Source: Podospora pseudocomata
Lineage: Eukaryota; Ascomycota; Sordariomycetes; Sordariales; Podosporaceae
Reading direction: 5' to 3'
Assembly (NCBI RefSeq): GCF_035222375.1
Contig: NW_026946363.1
Location: 2,232,001 to 2,296,000, forward strand
DNA length: 64,000 nucleotides
Part shown: one piece after another, positions 1 through 11,051 of the stretch
Position numbering within the stretch: position 1 is the first letter of the stretch
Layout: each line of letters begins with the position of its first letter
Notes under the pieces: model-generated
Told to the model about the DNA's origin: nothing
Seen by the model: only the letters and a program-made list of their open reading frames with translations
Databases searched by the model: none
Made by a program: the position numbers and the translations under genes

Positions 1-62
1 TTGCTTTTGTCTCTTGATCTTTTCGAGACGACACACACGACACGACACTAAGAGGCAAGGAA

Positions 63-1641
63 ATGTCTTCTTCCAACAACTTTGACCGATACCGACCACC
101 AAGAGAAGCACCCGCTCACCCGCCAAAACCGCCGTTTATCGCAGAGTACAACAACACTTCGCAGTCATCATCGCCTGCTACTACTGGGAGAAGGCGCGAG
201 GGAGGAGGAGGAGTGCCGCCTGCTGTACCGTCACCCCCGGTTTATTCCTCCAGGACATCGCCGCCGCCGCCGCGACCGCTGCGGAGCGCCCCCTCGCCTG
301 CCATGTCTAGCCCGCAGAGGTCGCAGCAGCAGAGGAGGGAGCAGTGGCTGTTCACGCTGGACGAGGTGAAGAGCACGCCAAGCATCATGGACGGGCTGCC
401 GATTGGGGAGGAGAGGTTGAGGAGGGCGAAGGGGGTGAATTTTATTTACCAGGCGGGCATGTTGCTGGAGCTGCCGCAGATTACGATTTGGGTGGCGGCG
501 GTGTTTTTTCATCGGTTTTATATGCGGTATAGCATGGTTGAGCAGAATGGGGGCATACATCACTATGTAAGGAGGGTTTCTATATTCCTGGGAGAGTTGG
601 ATGAAACTGAACTAACCACGAGGAAAAATGATTTAGAATATCGCCGCCACGTCGTTGTTTTTGGCGAATAAGACGGAGGAAAACTGCCGCAAGACGAAGG
701 ACTTGATCATTGCTGTCGCCAAGGTGGCTCAGAAGAACACCAAGCTGATTATTGATGAGCAATCGAAGGAGTACTGGCGGTGGCGGGATTCGATCCTTGC
801 GTTTGAGGAGATCATGCTCGAGACGCTTACCTTCGATCTCATGATCAATAACCCCTACGGCGAGATTTTTGACCTGCTGGGGGAGCTGGATCTGATCAAA
901 AGCCACAAGCTGCGGGATGGCGTCTGGGCTTTTTGCAACGACGCGTGTCTGACGGTGCTGCCGTTGGTGTTGAGCACGAGGGAGGTGGCCATCTCAGCGA
1001 TTTTCTTCTCGGCGACGGTGAACAAAGTGCAGATTGGGGATGTGAGGGGCCAGAGCTGGTGGGTGTACTTGGGGGGGACGGAGGAGATGGCGGCGTTGGG
1101 GGTGAATTTGATGTGTGAGTTTTATAGGGAGAACCCGCTGCGGAAGCAGGAGAAGCGTCCTCCCAGTCCGGAGTTTAGGCTGGAGAGCACGAGGAGGAGG
1201 GGAGATGTGGCTTTTGGGCTTGGGGGGATGATGGAGGTTGATAGTCCGGGGACTGGGACGCCGACGCCGGTGGGGACAGATAGGGCTGGGACGCAGAGTC
1301 CGGGGCGGGGGAGGGTCAATGGGAACGGGGTTGTCAAGGAGGAGGAGGGGAGGGTGAAGAGGGAGGGGTCGTCGTCGGCCGAGGAGAGGAGGGCGGCGGC
1401 TGTTAGGGCGAGTGTGGAGAATGGGGATTCGGATGCGGCGTTGAAGGCTGCGGCGAATGAGTTGGGGGTTCATGAGAATGGGGATGGTGGTGGTGGGGGG
1501 TTGGTGTCCCCTGGGCCGATGCTGGCGGCGATCAAGAGGAAGAGTGCCGAGTTGGAGGATGCGGTGGATGCTGCGGAGAGGGAGGCGAAGAAGATTAAGT
1601 TGCAGGATGATGAGGATGAGGGGGAGATTAAGGGGTCTTGA
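63..1641 (+). CDS. Cyclin of the Pch1 / cyclin T-K type
   Basis: Exons 63-566 and 637-1641 (502 aa). The intron 567-636 (GTAAGG...TTTAG, branch CTAAC) joins ..IHHY to NIAATSLFLANKTEEN, a classic cyclin-box stretch. Residues 1-95 are Pro/Ser-rich, two cyclin folds lie at about 96-330 starting with WLFTLDEV, and the tail is a low-complexity, acidic/basic region. By family this cyclin partners a Cdk9- or Ctk1-like kinase that phosphorylates the RNA polymerase II C-terminal domain in the nucleus; which of the two kinases is inferred, not visible. ATG at 63 is the first in-frame start after an upstream leader. The downstream neighbour DUS4 is convergent. Confidence 0.85.
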
Positions 1642-2179
1642 TTGAGGAAGATAATGGGGGTGCGAGAGTTTGGACTGGTAGCACTTCCCTCTTCAGCGGT
1701 TGACTCTTTTGTTGACGTTATCATTATTTTTATTTGTTGTTTTGGAGTTTTTTTGTTGTTGTTTCCGGCGCCAAGGATTAGCGAACGGGATATTTAGGGG
1801 TGCTTTAACCAGGAAAGGAGGGTTTTCATATCGAGGGGTTCAGATTCTGGTGTATCATATTTTTTTTTATATATTTTGATATCCCTCTTTTTTTTTTTTT
1901 TTTTTTCTTTTTTTTTTCTCCGTTTCATCTCTTACCTCTCCTTCTATTTCAATGCTAATAGGCGATGTGGAATGGGGGATTGTAGTTAGGCAGAATCTCT
2001 ATGGTTTGAGAGATGATATATGTGTTGTCCGTTGTGTGTATCGGTCTGTGTGTGTGTGTGGTGAGTGATATTTGGATGGTGGCGGCAGGAGTAAGTATCA
2101 TTATTATGACAAAAGTTTCAATAAATAGTGTTTAAACTTTTGTACCCGTTTCATTTTTTTTTTTATGTTGAATATATAT
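1642..2179. other. Convergent 3' region between cyclin and DUS4
   Basis: No coding signal is seen. It holds a long T tract (about 1887-1918) and a short GT microsatellite (about 2046-2061), consistent with back-to-back 3' untranslated regions. Confidence 0.5.
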
Positions 2180-3542
2180 TCACATCCTCCCTATCCCACC
2201 GGGCTTCTTCTCCTCGAGAAAGTCAATCAGCTCAACCATGTCCCCGACCTTCATCAACTCTGCCCTCTCCTGCTTGTTCAGCAAGGCGACCTTGTCTTTT
2301 TGGCTTGGGCCCATGCCTGGGGAGCACATCTCGTTGATGTGGTGCAGGACGAGCTTGAAGGGCATGGGCGCTTTGATTGTTTTGTTGAGGAAGTATTCGA
2401 CTGCCTCCCAGGGGCAGGAGTTTCTGCCGGAGAAGAGGGCTGGGTTTGCGAGGAGGGCGCGGGCGGACATTAGGCCGGAGAGGTGGGGGATGTTATGCTC
2501 TGGTGGGGAAGAAGAGGAGGAAAGGGTGTTGTGGAAGGGGGAGGTGAATGGGAGGGAGTCGAGGGTGAAGACGTCGCCTGAGAGGAGGATGGGGACTTGA
2601 GTTCCGAAGGTGGAGGTTAGGATGGAGAGGGACTCGACATTGATAGGGGTGGAGGAGGGGGTTTGGCGGGTTCGGGGGTGGATGGTGAGGAAGTCGATTG
2701 GTCGGGTGGTGGTTAGGGAGCATGGGGCGAGGAGGGTGGTTATGAAGTCGATGGTTTTTCTAAACGGGGGGGGAGGGGGGGTTAGGATGGGGTGGAAAAG
2801 GGGAAGGGGTGGGGGGGGGAGGAGACGTACCGGAGATCTTTGTGGACTCGTATCTTGATGCTGACGCTCCTGCCTTTGGGACTGTTGATATCCTTTTCTA
2901 ACCCTGAGACATCCCAGCCGTCTTGGTGGAGTTGGGATCGAGTTTCGAGGACCATGTCGCGGACTAGTTCTCGCTTTTCCATGAGGGCGGCGCCGAGGGT
3001 GGAGGAGCAGGCCCATGACTGGGGACAGCCGCAGTTGAGGTCTACTCCTGAGGCGAATGGGACGACGAGGGAGGAGGCTCGGGCGAGTTCTTGGGGGACG
3101 TTGGCGCCGAATTGGACGATGGTTGGTGGTTGGGGGCCGGCGGTGGAGATGGTGAAGTCGCTGTCGCGGGCGAATTTGTTGCGGTTGAATTCTTTGGCGA
3201 GGATCATGGGCGTCCAGCAGAGGTCGGTGCCGTAGTGGTGGACTGTTTGGCGGAAGGCGAGCTGGTAAAGGGGTTAGAATAGGGGTCGTTGTGGGATAGT
3301 GAGAGGAGGCTTGCCTTGCTGTACCGCACCATGGGGGCGGAGGTGTATAATAGACGTTTCTCATTTTTGGCAACCTCGAAGAGTTTGAGGGGACTGGTTT
3401 ATGTGAAGATGGTGGTGTAAGTGAGTGTATCTACCAGATGTGGATGGCTTACAAGCTATGAGCGAGGACAGGGGTGTAAGCGAGTAAGTGAGTGATGAGG
3501 GCTAGCTTACTGTATGAACTCTTGGTTCAGTGGGTTCTCCAT
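2180..3542 (-). CDS. DUS4: tRNA-dihydrouridine synthase, Dus4 type
   Basis: Four exons on the minus strand: 3542-3511, 3393-3315, 3261-2831, 2759-2180 (373 aa). The spliced N-terminus reads MENPLNQEFIHPLKLFE..., then LLYTSAPMVRYSKLAFR, the flavin-binding Dus start, WTPMILAKEF, and the catalytic Cys motif CGCPQSWAC near residues 114-122. These are Dus4 family hallmarks; the enzyme reduces uridines (positions 20a/20b in yeast) in the tRNA D-loop using FMN and NAD(P)H. The second intron (3262-3314) begins GCAAG rather than GT: a GC-AG intron, needed to keep the YSK-LAFR junction. The gene shares a 492-bp divergent promoter with ADE2. Confidence 0.88.
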
Positions 3543-4034
3543 TTTGAATAATTCAATTTGATTTAGTTTCAATAAGATCTCTAATGCTACGAGTTCATCT
3601 GATGGTGAGTGAGTCTTTCGTGAGCCTTGGTTTACCCCACCCCAGACTTACACAGTTGAAGCTCACCTAGGTGAGTCAAGGTCTACAAACTGGTAAGATG
3701 GTAGGATAATGGGCGCTATGCTAAGGTAGTGAGTGCACTGTTCTCCGATAACAGGTGTGCTCATTGACCCAGCTTACGGGAAACTCTGAATCTGTTCGTG
3801 AAAATAGTTGCACGAGTTCAGTTGACAAACTCTAGATTTTCCCCGCGAATGTGGGGGATCAGAGACTGACAGCGGGCATTTTGAGTGCTCTGATTGGCCG
3901 AAAGTATTTTTTGCCCCTCGGTGACGAGGTTCACCCCGCCATATCAAGCATCAGGATTCAGTAATCGAGGACTTTACAAGGGCACGGTGACATCAAATTC
4001 GAGTCATTCAACCGAAGTATAAGGTTTAGCTAGT
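3543..4034. promoter_or_regulatory. Divergent DUS4/ADE2 promoter region
   Basis: The 492 bp between the two start codons holds no ORF of note. TGAGTCA at 3672-3678 (TGACTCA on the other strand) matches the CPC1/Gcn4 site and contains the TGACTC core used by Bas1 at yeast ADE genes. That it controls ADE2 here is inference. Confidence 0.45.
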
Positions 4035-6028
4035 ATGGATCCGGCTCCCCGTCCCAACGCCCTCAAGTCGATGGGCCATAGGCTGTCACTGACCAAACTA
4101 AGAAGAGCGTTGAGTGGCAGGAAAAAGAAGCTTCAGGAGATCCAGGAACCCGACGAACCCTACCAGACAACACCAACAACAACCAAACCAGAGGAGGGGC
4201 AAGAAGAAGAAGAAGGAGGAGAAGAAGGAGAAGACGACGACGACGATATGAACGAAGGAAACACTGTCATCGGCCTGCTGGGTGGAGGGCAGTTGGGCCG
4301 CATGCTTTGTGAGGCCGCGAACCCCCTGGGAATCGACATTGCCATTTTGGACGAACACAATGCGCCGGCCAAGCAGGCGCACAACACCAACCGCCACGTT
4401 GTTGGCTCTTTCAAGGACCCCGGGCGCATCAAAGAGCTCGCTGCCCGCTCTGACTATCTCTCAGTTGAGATTGAGCACGTCGACACCGAGGTGCTCGAGG
4501 ACATTGAGAAGAATGGCGTCCCCGTTGAGATCAACGGTGAGATTGTTACTCACAGACCACCAATTCACCCATCATGGAGAACTCTCCGTCTCATTCAGGA
4601 CAAGTATCTCCAAAAGGAGCACTTCAAGTCCAGCGGCAAGACGATCCCTATTGCTGAGCAAATAGCCATCGAGTCTGGCGATGCCGCCCTTGACTCGCTC
4701 AAAAAGGCTGGCAAGCAGTTTGGTTTCCCATTCATGCTCAAGGCTCGCAAGGGGAGTTATGATGGAAGAGGAAACTTCAAGGTCGACAGCGAGGATGATT
4801 TTGCGGAAGCGATCAAGGCTCTGGGAACACTGCCTCTTTATGCCGAGAAGTGGGCTCCCTTCGTCAAGGAGCTCGCTGTTATGGTCATCAGGACAGAGGA
4901 CAGCGACGGCAAGCTCAAGAACTGTGTCGCCTACCCGGCAGTTGAGACCATTCACGAGGACAGCATTTGCACCAAGGTGTTCATGCCCCCAAGAGACGTC
5001 TCTGAGGATATCTGTGAGAAGGCGAGGAAACTTGCTACCGAGGTTATCAGCACATTGTGGGGGAGGGGTGTCTTTGCCGTAGAGATGTTCCTCCTCGAGG
5101 ATGGTAAGCCATTGCACCATCAGTCTTGACGCAGCAAGCTAATACGATTTCAGCTTCTCTCATGATCAACGAGGTTGCTCCTCGCCCTCACAACTCTGGC
5201 CACTACACTATCGAGGCAGTCCCTTACATGTCCCAGTACAAGGCTCAGCTCCACGCTGTTCTTGATCTCCCGGTCCCGGACAAGCTCATCCCCAGAGTCC
5301 AGTCCTCCATCATGCTGAACATTCTCGGTGGAGCCAAGCCAGACTCTCACCACCACCTCTCCGGTCTGGCGCGGAGCACATACGACGACGACATGGACGT
5401 CTATCTCCACCTATACAACAAGGAGTCCAAGCCTAGTCGTAAGATCGGTCACATCACCCTCACCGGATTCTGCTCAGTCCAAGAGCTCGAGGCCAAGGCG
5501 AAGCCCTTTATCGATCTCGTCGACCAAATCAGACTTGACCGCCTCGAGGCCACCTCGGAAACTCTCCGTCCTACCCAGGAGACCAACGGCTCGGCCAAGC
5601 CTGCGGAAAAAGCCCCCGTAGAACCTGCTACCGATAACCACGTTGAGGCCCAAGAGCTGTCTGCTGAGGCAGCCTCCAGTGACAAGCCCCTGGTCCTGGT
5701 AACAATGGGCTCCGACTCTGACCTCCCCGTCCTCAAAGCTGGCTTGGACATCCTGAAGGAGTTCAACGTCCCCTATGCGCTGGATATCACCTCGGCCCAC
5801 CGCACACCAAAGTACATGATGAAGGTGGCCGACGAGGCGGCTGGCAAGGGCATCAAGGTGATTATCGCTGCTGCCGGTGGAGCGGCTCACTTGCCGGGTA
5901 TGATCTCTTCTGAGACGCCGCTGCCGGTGATTGGTGTGCCGGTCAAGGCTACGCACTTGGATGGGATTGATAGTTTGTTGAGTATTGTGCAGATGCCGGT
6001 ATGTACCCTACCTTTTGAGTGATGATGA

Positions 6029-6061
<33 letters not shown>

Positions 6062-6280
6062 CTGACAAAGAAACAGAGAGGCGTCCCTACTGCTACGGTG
6101 GGTATCAACAACTCGACTAATGCTGCGCTGTTGGCGATCAGGATCTTGGGGGCGTTTGTGCCAGAGTATCAGCAGGCTATGAAGAAATATCAGGTTGATA
6201 TGGAGGAGGCGGTGATTGTGAAGGGGACTAAGTTGAGGGAGGGGGGGGATGCGGCTTATCTGGCGGGGATGAAGAAATAG
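4035..6280 (+). CDS. ADE2: Phosphoribosylaminoimidazole carboxylase (fused PurK-PurE)
   Basis: Exons 4035-5103, 5154-5998, 6077-6280 (705 aa; 634 aa if translation starts at the internal ATG 4248). Converts AIR to CAIR in de novo purine synthesis in the cytosol. The N-terminal PurK half begins [15 protein letters not shown], carries the ATP-grasp stretch [12 protein letters not shown] and ends in the [14 protein letters not shown] motif across intron 1; the PurE half begins [13 protein letters not shown] near residue 536 and has ITSAHRTP and [11 protein letters not shown]. The first 71 residues are basic and then very acidic and precede the usual family start, so the upstream ATG may be leader sequence. 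Intron 2 contains a GAT/GGT microsatellite (about 6020-6063). Confidence 0.93.
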
Positions 6281-6633
6281 ATGCAACGGTTGTAGGTTGA
6301 AATGTGTGCGATTTATATCGGAGTGGGGGAAAGGGGGGTACATAAAATGGTGATAGGTCCGGAGTAACCTGTAGGATGGCGAGTAGCTTTGCTTTTTCGT
6401 TTGTTCGTCCTTATCTCTCAATGTCACATTTGGCAATTTTTGGCCAAGTAGTTCCACCCGGCTGCTGATGATACAAATGTTTTTGCTATATCTGGTCAAC
6501 TGGTTCCATCGATGAGCGTCATTCTTCATTCCAGTCACAACCCCCCCACCCGGCCAGCTTCTCCTCTCAAAACATATTCACGCATGTACAAATTCCTTCT
6601 GTCATACAACAACCCTGCCCCCTTTCTCCCCTT
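6281..6633. other. Convergent 3' region
   Basis: About 350 bp between the ADE2 stop and the stop of the minus-strand TMEM70-like gene. No coding or RNA signal seen. Confidence 0.4.
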
Positions 6634-7732
6634 TTACTGCCCAGTCTTCTTCCCGCCACCACCCACCCCCTTCTCCCCAGCCCTACTCCCAATCCCCTCG
6701 GCGATATCCTTCCAGACCCACCCCGCCCTGCAATTCTTCTCATTCCCCTCCTGGATGTTGAACCTCCCCACCGCCCTCCACCTCCACCACTTCCTCTTCT
6801 CGTTGACCGCCGTCGTATCCCGCGTGAAATTCACCATGCCGAAGCGCTCCCTTGTCGGCTTGAGATCAGACAGCATCATGGACGAGTGGCGGGGCGTCCC
6901 CGTCAGGCTGAGGGTGGTGATGTCGACCTGGGTGTTTGGCGGGGCTGTTTTGGCAAATCGCTGGAGGATGGGGGTCGACCAGCGGGCGTAGGGGGGCAGG
7001 CGGAGGTGGATGAAGGTCACGAAGGGGGTGGTGAAGTAGCCGACGTAGAGGAGAGGGATGAGGCCGCAGGCGAGGGAGGCGAGGGGGTACTGGGGGGGGG
7101 CGCCGGATTTGATGTAGTGGGGGGTTAGGACTAGGCCGAAGCCGGCGAAGAGGAGGAGGGTTGCGAAGCGGAGGGTGCCGAGGAAGGTTGTTTCTTTGAT
7201 TAGGGGGGTTAGCTAAAATTGGGATAGGATATAAGGTGGGGGAGGCGGGAGGGGGGGCTTACTGCCTGTGCCGGCGTGGTAGATCATTAGGCGTTCGGGG
7301 TATTCTAGTTGGGGGTGTTAGCTTTGATGTGTGTCAGTTGAAAGGTGATGAGGAAGATGACATACCGGTCTTTTCCTTTTTTCCGTGGCCTTGTTGCTGC
7401 TGTTGCTGTTGCTGTTGTTGCCCCCCCTTGGCTTTTTCTGCTGCGGCGAGCAGGGCTTGCTCTTCGAGTGCTACATTTTGGGTGGAGGTTTGAGAGTTGG
7501 GTCTGGATGCATAAGTTGCTCTCAAGATAAGTAAGGATTGATGACTCCCTAGTCTGAGGATTTCTGGTCTGGTTGTTGTTGTTGTTGTTGTTGTGGTTGT
7601 TGATGTGAGTGATGAGAGAGCTCGGGCGGTGGTAATAATATGAGGGCATGTTGACAGTTTGACACCTCCCCGCACCCCGTTGCTGAGCAGTGCTCGAGAT
7701 AAGCCTCCAGTTAGTCTCAATTGAATTGTCAT
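6634..7732 (-). CDS. TMEM70-like mitochondrial inner-membrane protein
   Basis: Exons 7732-7366, 7304-7263, 7193-6634 (322 aa). The N-terminus (MTIQLRLTGGLSRALL...) is basic and hydroxylated like a mitochondrial presequence, followed by a Thr run (about residues 44-53) and a Gln run (about 104-114), both coded by microsatellites. The spliced core reads EYPERLMIYHAGTGKTTFLGTLRF, then two hydrophobic segments (about 137-160 and 168-192). This layout resembles the TMEM70/TMEM186/TMEM223 family, whose members help assemble respiratory complexes; the match is from the IYHAGTG-plus-two-helix pattern only. The start at 7732 was preferred over the upstream 7843 because it begins the amphipathic presequence. 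Confidence 0.6.
7391..7420 (-). repeat. CAG-type microsatellite coding for polyGln
   Basis: Ten consecutive Gln codons (CAA/CAG mix) lie inside the TMEM70-like gene, next to exon 1's end. Length is likely to vary between strains. Confidence 0.8.
7571..7603 (-). repeat. ACA/ACC microsatellite coding for polyThr
   Basis: About ten Thr codons within the presumed mitochondrial presequence of the TMEM70-like gene. Confidence 0.8.
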
Positions 7733-8511
7733 GGTTTTAGAATTGGCTTGTGAAAGCAGAATCATGAGTGAACCTCTCAGAGGTAAGATGGGTAAGAATT
7801 TCCAGATTGGATGTTTGAACGATTGATGAGTGGGTGAAACCAATCAAATTGTTGTTTGGGAGCTGTGGTGGAAAGTGGCCCAAGCTCCTTGGACGACACA
7901 TCAACTCGGCGACCACCAAGGGATTTCAGAGATGTGGAAGGAAATCTCACGTTTGACGCCTGCCAATATTCAGGAGACGGCGCCGCCTTTTTCGCTTCAC
8001 TGAAGAAAGAGAGTCGATGCGGGCCGACTTATGAGACAACTGCTGATCAGCACGATGTCTCGCCCCCTTAACTGCTCACGGGACCTACAAGGTTCGAGAT
8101 CTTTCATCTTCCCACAAAACTCTCGCTCCTCACCATGATCGCCACTGGCACATTCCTCCAAGTTCTGACTCGGATTCAACAACAATGAGCAAGTGTCAAG
8201 ATATCATCCTCTCCGCCGAGAATCTCATGGCGGCCGGAGGTTCTGAAATATTTCCAGCGGCCCCTGAAGTGTTCAGGAGAAATGCCCTGAAAGCAAAGAG
8301 CGTAAAGGAACCTACCTTGTGTTTCCACAACAATCTCTTGCGATCTAGATGCCATAAAGACCCATTCAATCCCATCCCGAGATGAGAAGTTGAAGTTAGG
8401 TATAGAGGTAGGCAGATAGCTACCGACATCTTGATCTCATCAAGTCTCAACTTAACTTCTAACACCTGTCCACGATACTAATAACTCAGTCCTCATTGAG
8501 ACTTCATCAAG
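7733..8511. other. Gene-free stretch at the left edge of the secreted-protein island
   Basis: Promoter of the TMEM70-like gene and leader of the first secreted-protein gene. Only short ORFs without family features are seen. Confidence 0.4.
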
Positions 8512-8921
8512 ATGTTTGTATGTCCTTCTACCACCGTTCCGCTCTTCGCTTATTTTTCCTGACCCAAGAAACTCGGCAGTTCTACCTCCTTGCCTTTGTG
8601 ACGACCGCCTTTTCGGTACTGGAAATCGTCAAATCAGGCAACTCGTCACCGCAATCCAAGCCGGATCACCAGAACGAATTCACGACTACCTCTACTTGGA
8701 AACTCGAATGCTCGCCTTTTTCGGTTCCTGGGCGTGCTCGGAACACCGCCCTGTGGTGTACATCGCAGCGCTTTAATTGTGATGTGGATGGAGAAACGAG
8801 ATACAAGTACGCTCGGGGTCACGAATTTGATGAACGGTGCGTCAGCATGTGTCAATGCAGAAGGAATGTTGTCCCCGGTGCGCCGTATTTAGAAAGACTA
8901 CACTTGGGGGGGAAGGGGTAG
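8512..8921 (+). CDS. Small secreted six-cysteine protein, array copy 1
   Basis: Exons 8512-8517 and 8580-8921 (115 aa). Only ATG TTT precedes the intron 8518-8579 (GTATGT...CAG), which joins to FYLLAFVTTAFSVL, making a signal peptide. The mature part contains ECSPFSVPG, then cysteines spaced C-x15-C-x6-C-x19-C-x3-C-x-C, followed by RRNVVPGAP. The same order (ECSP..VPG, DGE after the third Cys, CxC then R.NV) is seen in copy 2, so they are paralogues. No Kex2 site is visible in this copy. The tail after residue 100 is basic. Function unknown: secreted effector-like, antimicrobial or signalling roles are all possible. Confidence 0.72.
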
Positions 8922-9566
8922 TTGTGGTTATTGTTGGAGACAATAATCGTTCGGATTGGCCGATATGATCATGATAATGGATTTGATCTCCATCCAATTG
9001 TAGTCTTTGACTTGCACTCCCGCTTGATCAAGTGACGGTTGAGGTGGGTTCTTTCTTCTGAGGCGTACCAGTAGTAATTCAAAATGGATATCATCAGCAT
9101 CGCCGATATCTGCACTTCCCCATCGAATTGCCTGGGCGGACCCAAGAAATCCAAGACACTTCGGAATTATTTCTTAGCCTTCGGGTCCAACCTGAAGCAA
9201 ACTGGCGATCTTCGGAACATAGTTACCGGACTGCAAGACATTGTCATCTCCGGCGAGTTCTTCAAGCCCTCTTTGAAGATAAGCCACCGAGGAGAACCAC
9301 AATGCGGGCCGAAACTACAAGACAGATCAACAGCTAATCACCGTATCCGCAACAGGGGGTCTCAACATCGTTATGTTCATCCGAAAACGAGTCCAGTTAT
9401 TCGTTTAGCTCTACAACTATAAAGGGATCGCATAGACACTCAAATTCAGACTGAACTTTTGGACCCTGCAAGCTCTTCAGTCGACAATATCAGCTCACCA
9501 CAAAATCCATCTAATCACAACCTGCCTAGCTTGCTTTCTCTTGCCCTCTCGCCCAAGTCCAGCACA
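8922..9566. other. Spacer between array copies 1 and 2
   Basis: No gene recognised. A TATA-like CTATAAAGG at about 9418-9426 lies some 140 bp before the start of copy 2 and is the likely core promoter. Confidence 0.4.
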
Positions 9567-9946
9567 ATGAAGGTGTGTCCCTCGATAGGTAACAACTGCC
9601 AATATCCACTTTCTGATCTAGAATGCCTATCCAGTTCTCCCTCCTCACCGTCCTCGCCATGGGCACCGCATTTCACCAGGCCCTTGCCTCGCCCGTTATG
9701 TCCGATTCGGCACCGGCCAAACGACAAGACCTTGTCACCCCGTTCGTGATCGAATGCTCACCGGGGACTGTCCCTGGTGGTGGGGACCCCAACGTCTTCT
9801 GCTCACGCAATGGGATCTCCTGCACTCTGGATGGAGAGCTGGAATGGACACCTACTACGACGGATCAAGCCCCTGAGCAAGTCTGCTTCGAGATCTGCTA
9901 TTGCCGCGTCAACGTCATTCTCGACCCGCCTGCCGGTGGTATTTAG
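9567..9946 (+). CDS. Small secreted six-cysteine protein, array copy 2
   Basis: Exons 9567-9572 and 9635-9946 (105 aa). ATG AAG, then a 62-bp intron (GTGTGT...CCAG), then FSLLTVLAMGTAFHQALA: a textbook signal peptide (about 1-21). A pro-segment ends in KR followed by QDLV, a Kex2-type site. Cysteines are spaced C-x14-C-x6-C-x20-C-x3-C-x-C, inside ECSPGTVPGG, TLDGELEW and CYCRVNV. The ATG at 9623 inside the intron would give a poorer, charged start and was rejected because copies 1 and 4 share the same early intron. The 10-bp string CCCAAGTCCA just before the start also occurs before copy 4. No known family recognised. Confidence 0.82.
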
Positions 9947-10802
9947 GGGCTGATTAGAGGAATATCGCGCTTTGAAGCTGCTGTGGTGCTGAGGGGGTGG
10001 TGGTTTTGATGAAGGAGAGGTTGATGTGGGAATAATAAGGATGTTTCTGCTTCGATGGTGTGTAATAGTGGCTTGCGTTTGTTGCGGTATTTGAAGCTTA
10101 ATCGGTTGATTTGGTGGCTTCTCTCATCAGCTTAGTAGCTTAGGAATCTATGTGCGTTTTGTTATTAATTCATAATCTGCTTTGTCTGATACTACAGCAC
10201 TGCATATTGGACCGCAAATTTCTGTCCAAGGTGAGAGTTATTATCGAGTTAGGGCACCCTTAAACGTTATATTCTTCCATGATGTCTCGCCAGTCCTTCT
10301 CAAGTCAAAATCTTCCGTGGGTTGAAACAATCAGAATGCAAAGCAGCATCATCTTCAAACCTTCTTAGTGTGTTACCTGCCTAACGAGAGGTGATACGGA
10401 CCGAAATATAACACAGCACCAAGCCAAACAACTTTCCCGCACCGCTTGGTTACCTTATCCTGAATCCCATACAATTACGGTATAATGAGAATCTCGCAAT
10501 CTCCACACTGTCGATGAGGACGGTTTCTACATGACTCCCGCGTAGCAAGCTATCTTGAACACACTGATGAACTGAGGCAAGGCTTGGTGCTGTCCATCTA
10601 GCGCGTGATTGTCACTTGAAGGTCCGCAACGAGATTCAAAGAGACATGATGAACAAACCACAGCTGTGTTAATCAACAGACTCAAACCAAAGAGCCTATC
10701 AAAGACACCAACGTCATAGACATCAGAGGGGATAACCACCACAGGGGAGTATACCTCTTTCTCTGGCAGAGCCAGCCTACAAGGCAGCATTTTTCTCCCC
10801 TA
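9947..10802. other. Spacer between array copies 2 and 3
   Basis: About 850 bp with no recognisable gene or RNA. Open frames here are short and have no cysteine signature. Confidence 0.4.
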
Positions 10803-11051
10803 CTCTCTCCCAAGCCATGTAGCTCAACTTCTCAACACAGCTTCCAGCTTCCCGCTGGGTCGGTGCTCACAAAGCGTCAGACCGTGTACCAGCTGGTATG
10901 CAACGATGCGGTCTTGAGCACCGCCCAAGCCACCCAGCTTTGCAGACAGCTGGGCTGGGCGTGCGATGAGGACGGGTCAATGGTGAAAGAGAAGGATCCA
11001 AACACATCAACAGGAGAACTTTGCAGATTTTGTGAATGCCTGTCGTCCTAG
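10803..11051 (+). pseudogene. Degenerate copy (array copy 3) of the secreted six-cysteine family
   Basis: The stretch ending at the stop at 11049-11051 reads VLTKRQTVYQLVCND... and keeps the Kex2-like KRQ and the cysteine series C-x13-C-x6-C-x19-C-x2-C-x-C, close to copies 2 and 4 (RQDLV). DNA just upstream resembles the signal-peptide exon of copy 2, but no start codon with an intact signal peptide is recognised in the expected place. It therefore looks like a decayed paralogue, or a gene whose first exon I cannot see. Same strand and about the same spacing (roughly 1 kb) as its neighbours. Confidence 0.55.

Noticed and set aside
9623-9946. Start of array copy 2 at the ATG 9623
   Set aside because: Gives MPIQFSLL; the spliced MKFSLL start matches the structure of copies 1 and 4.
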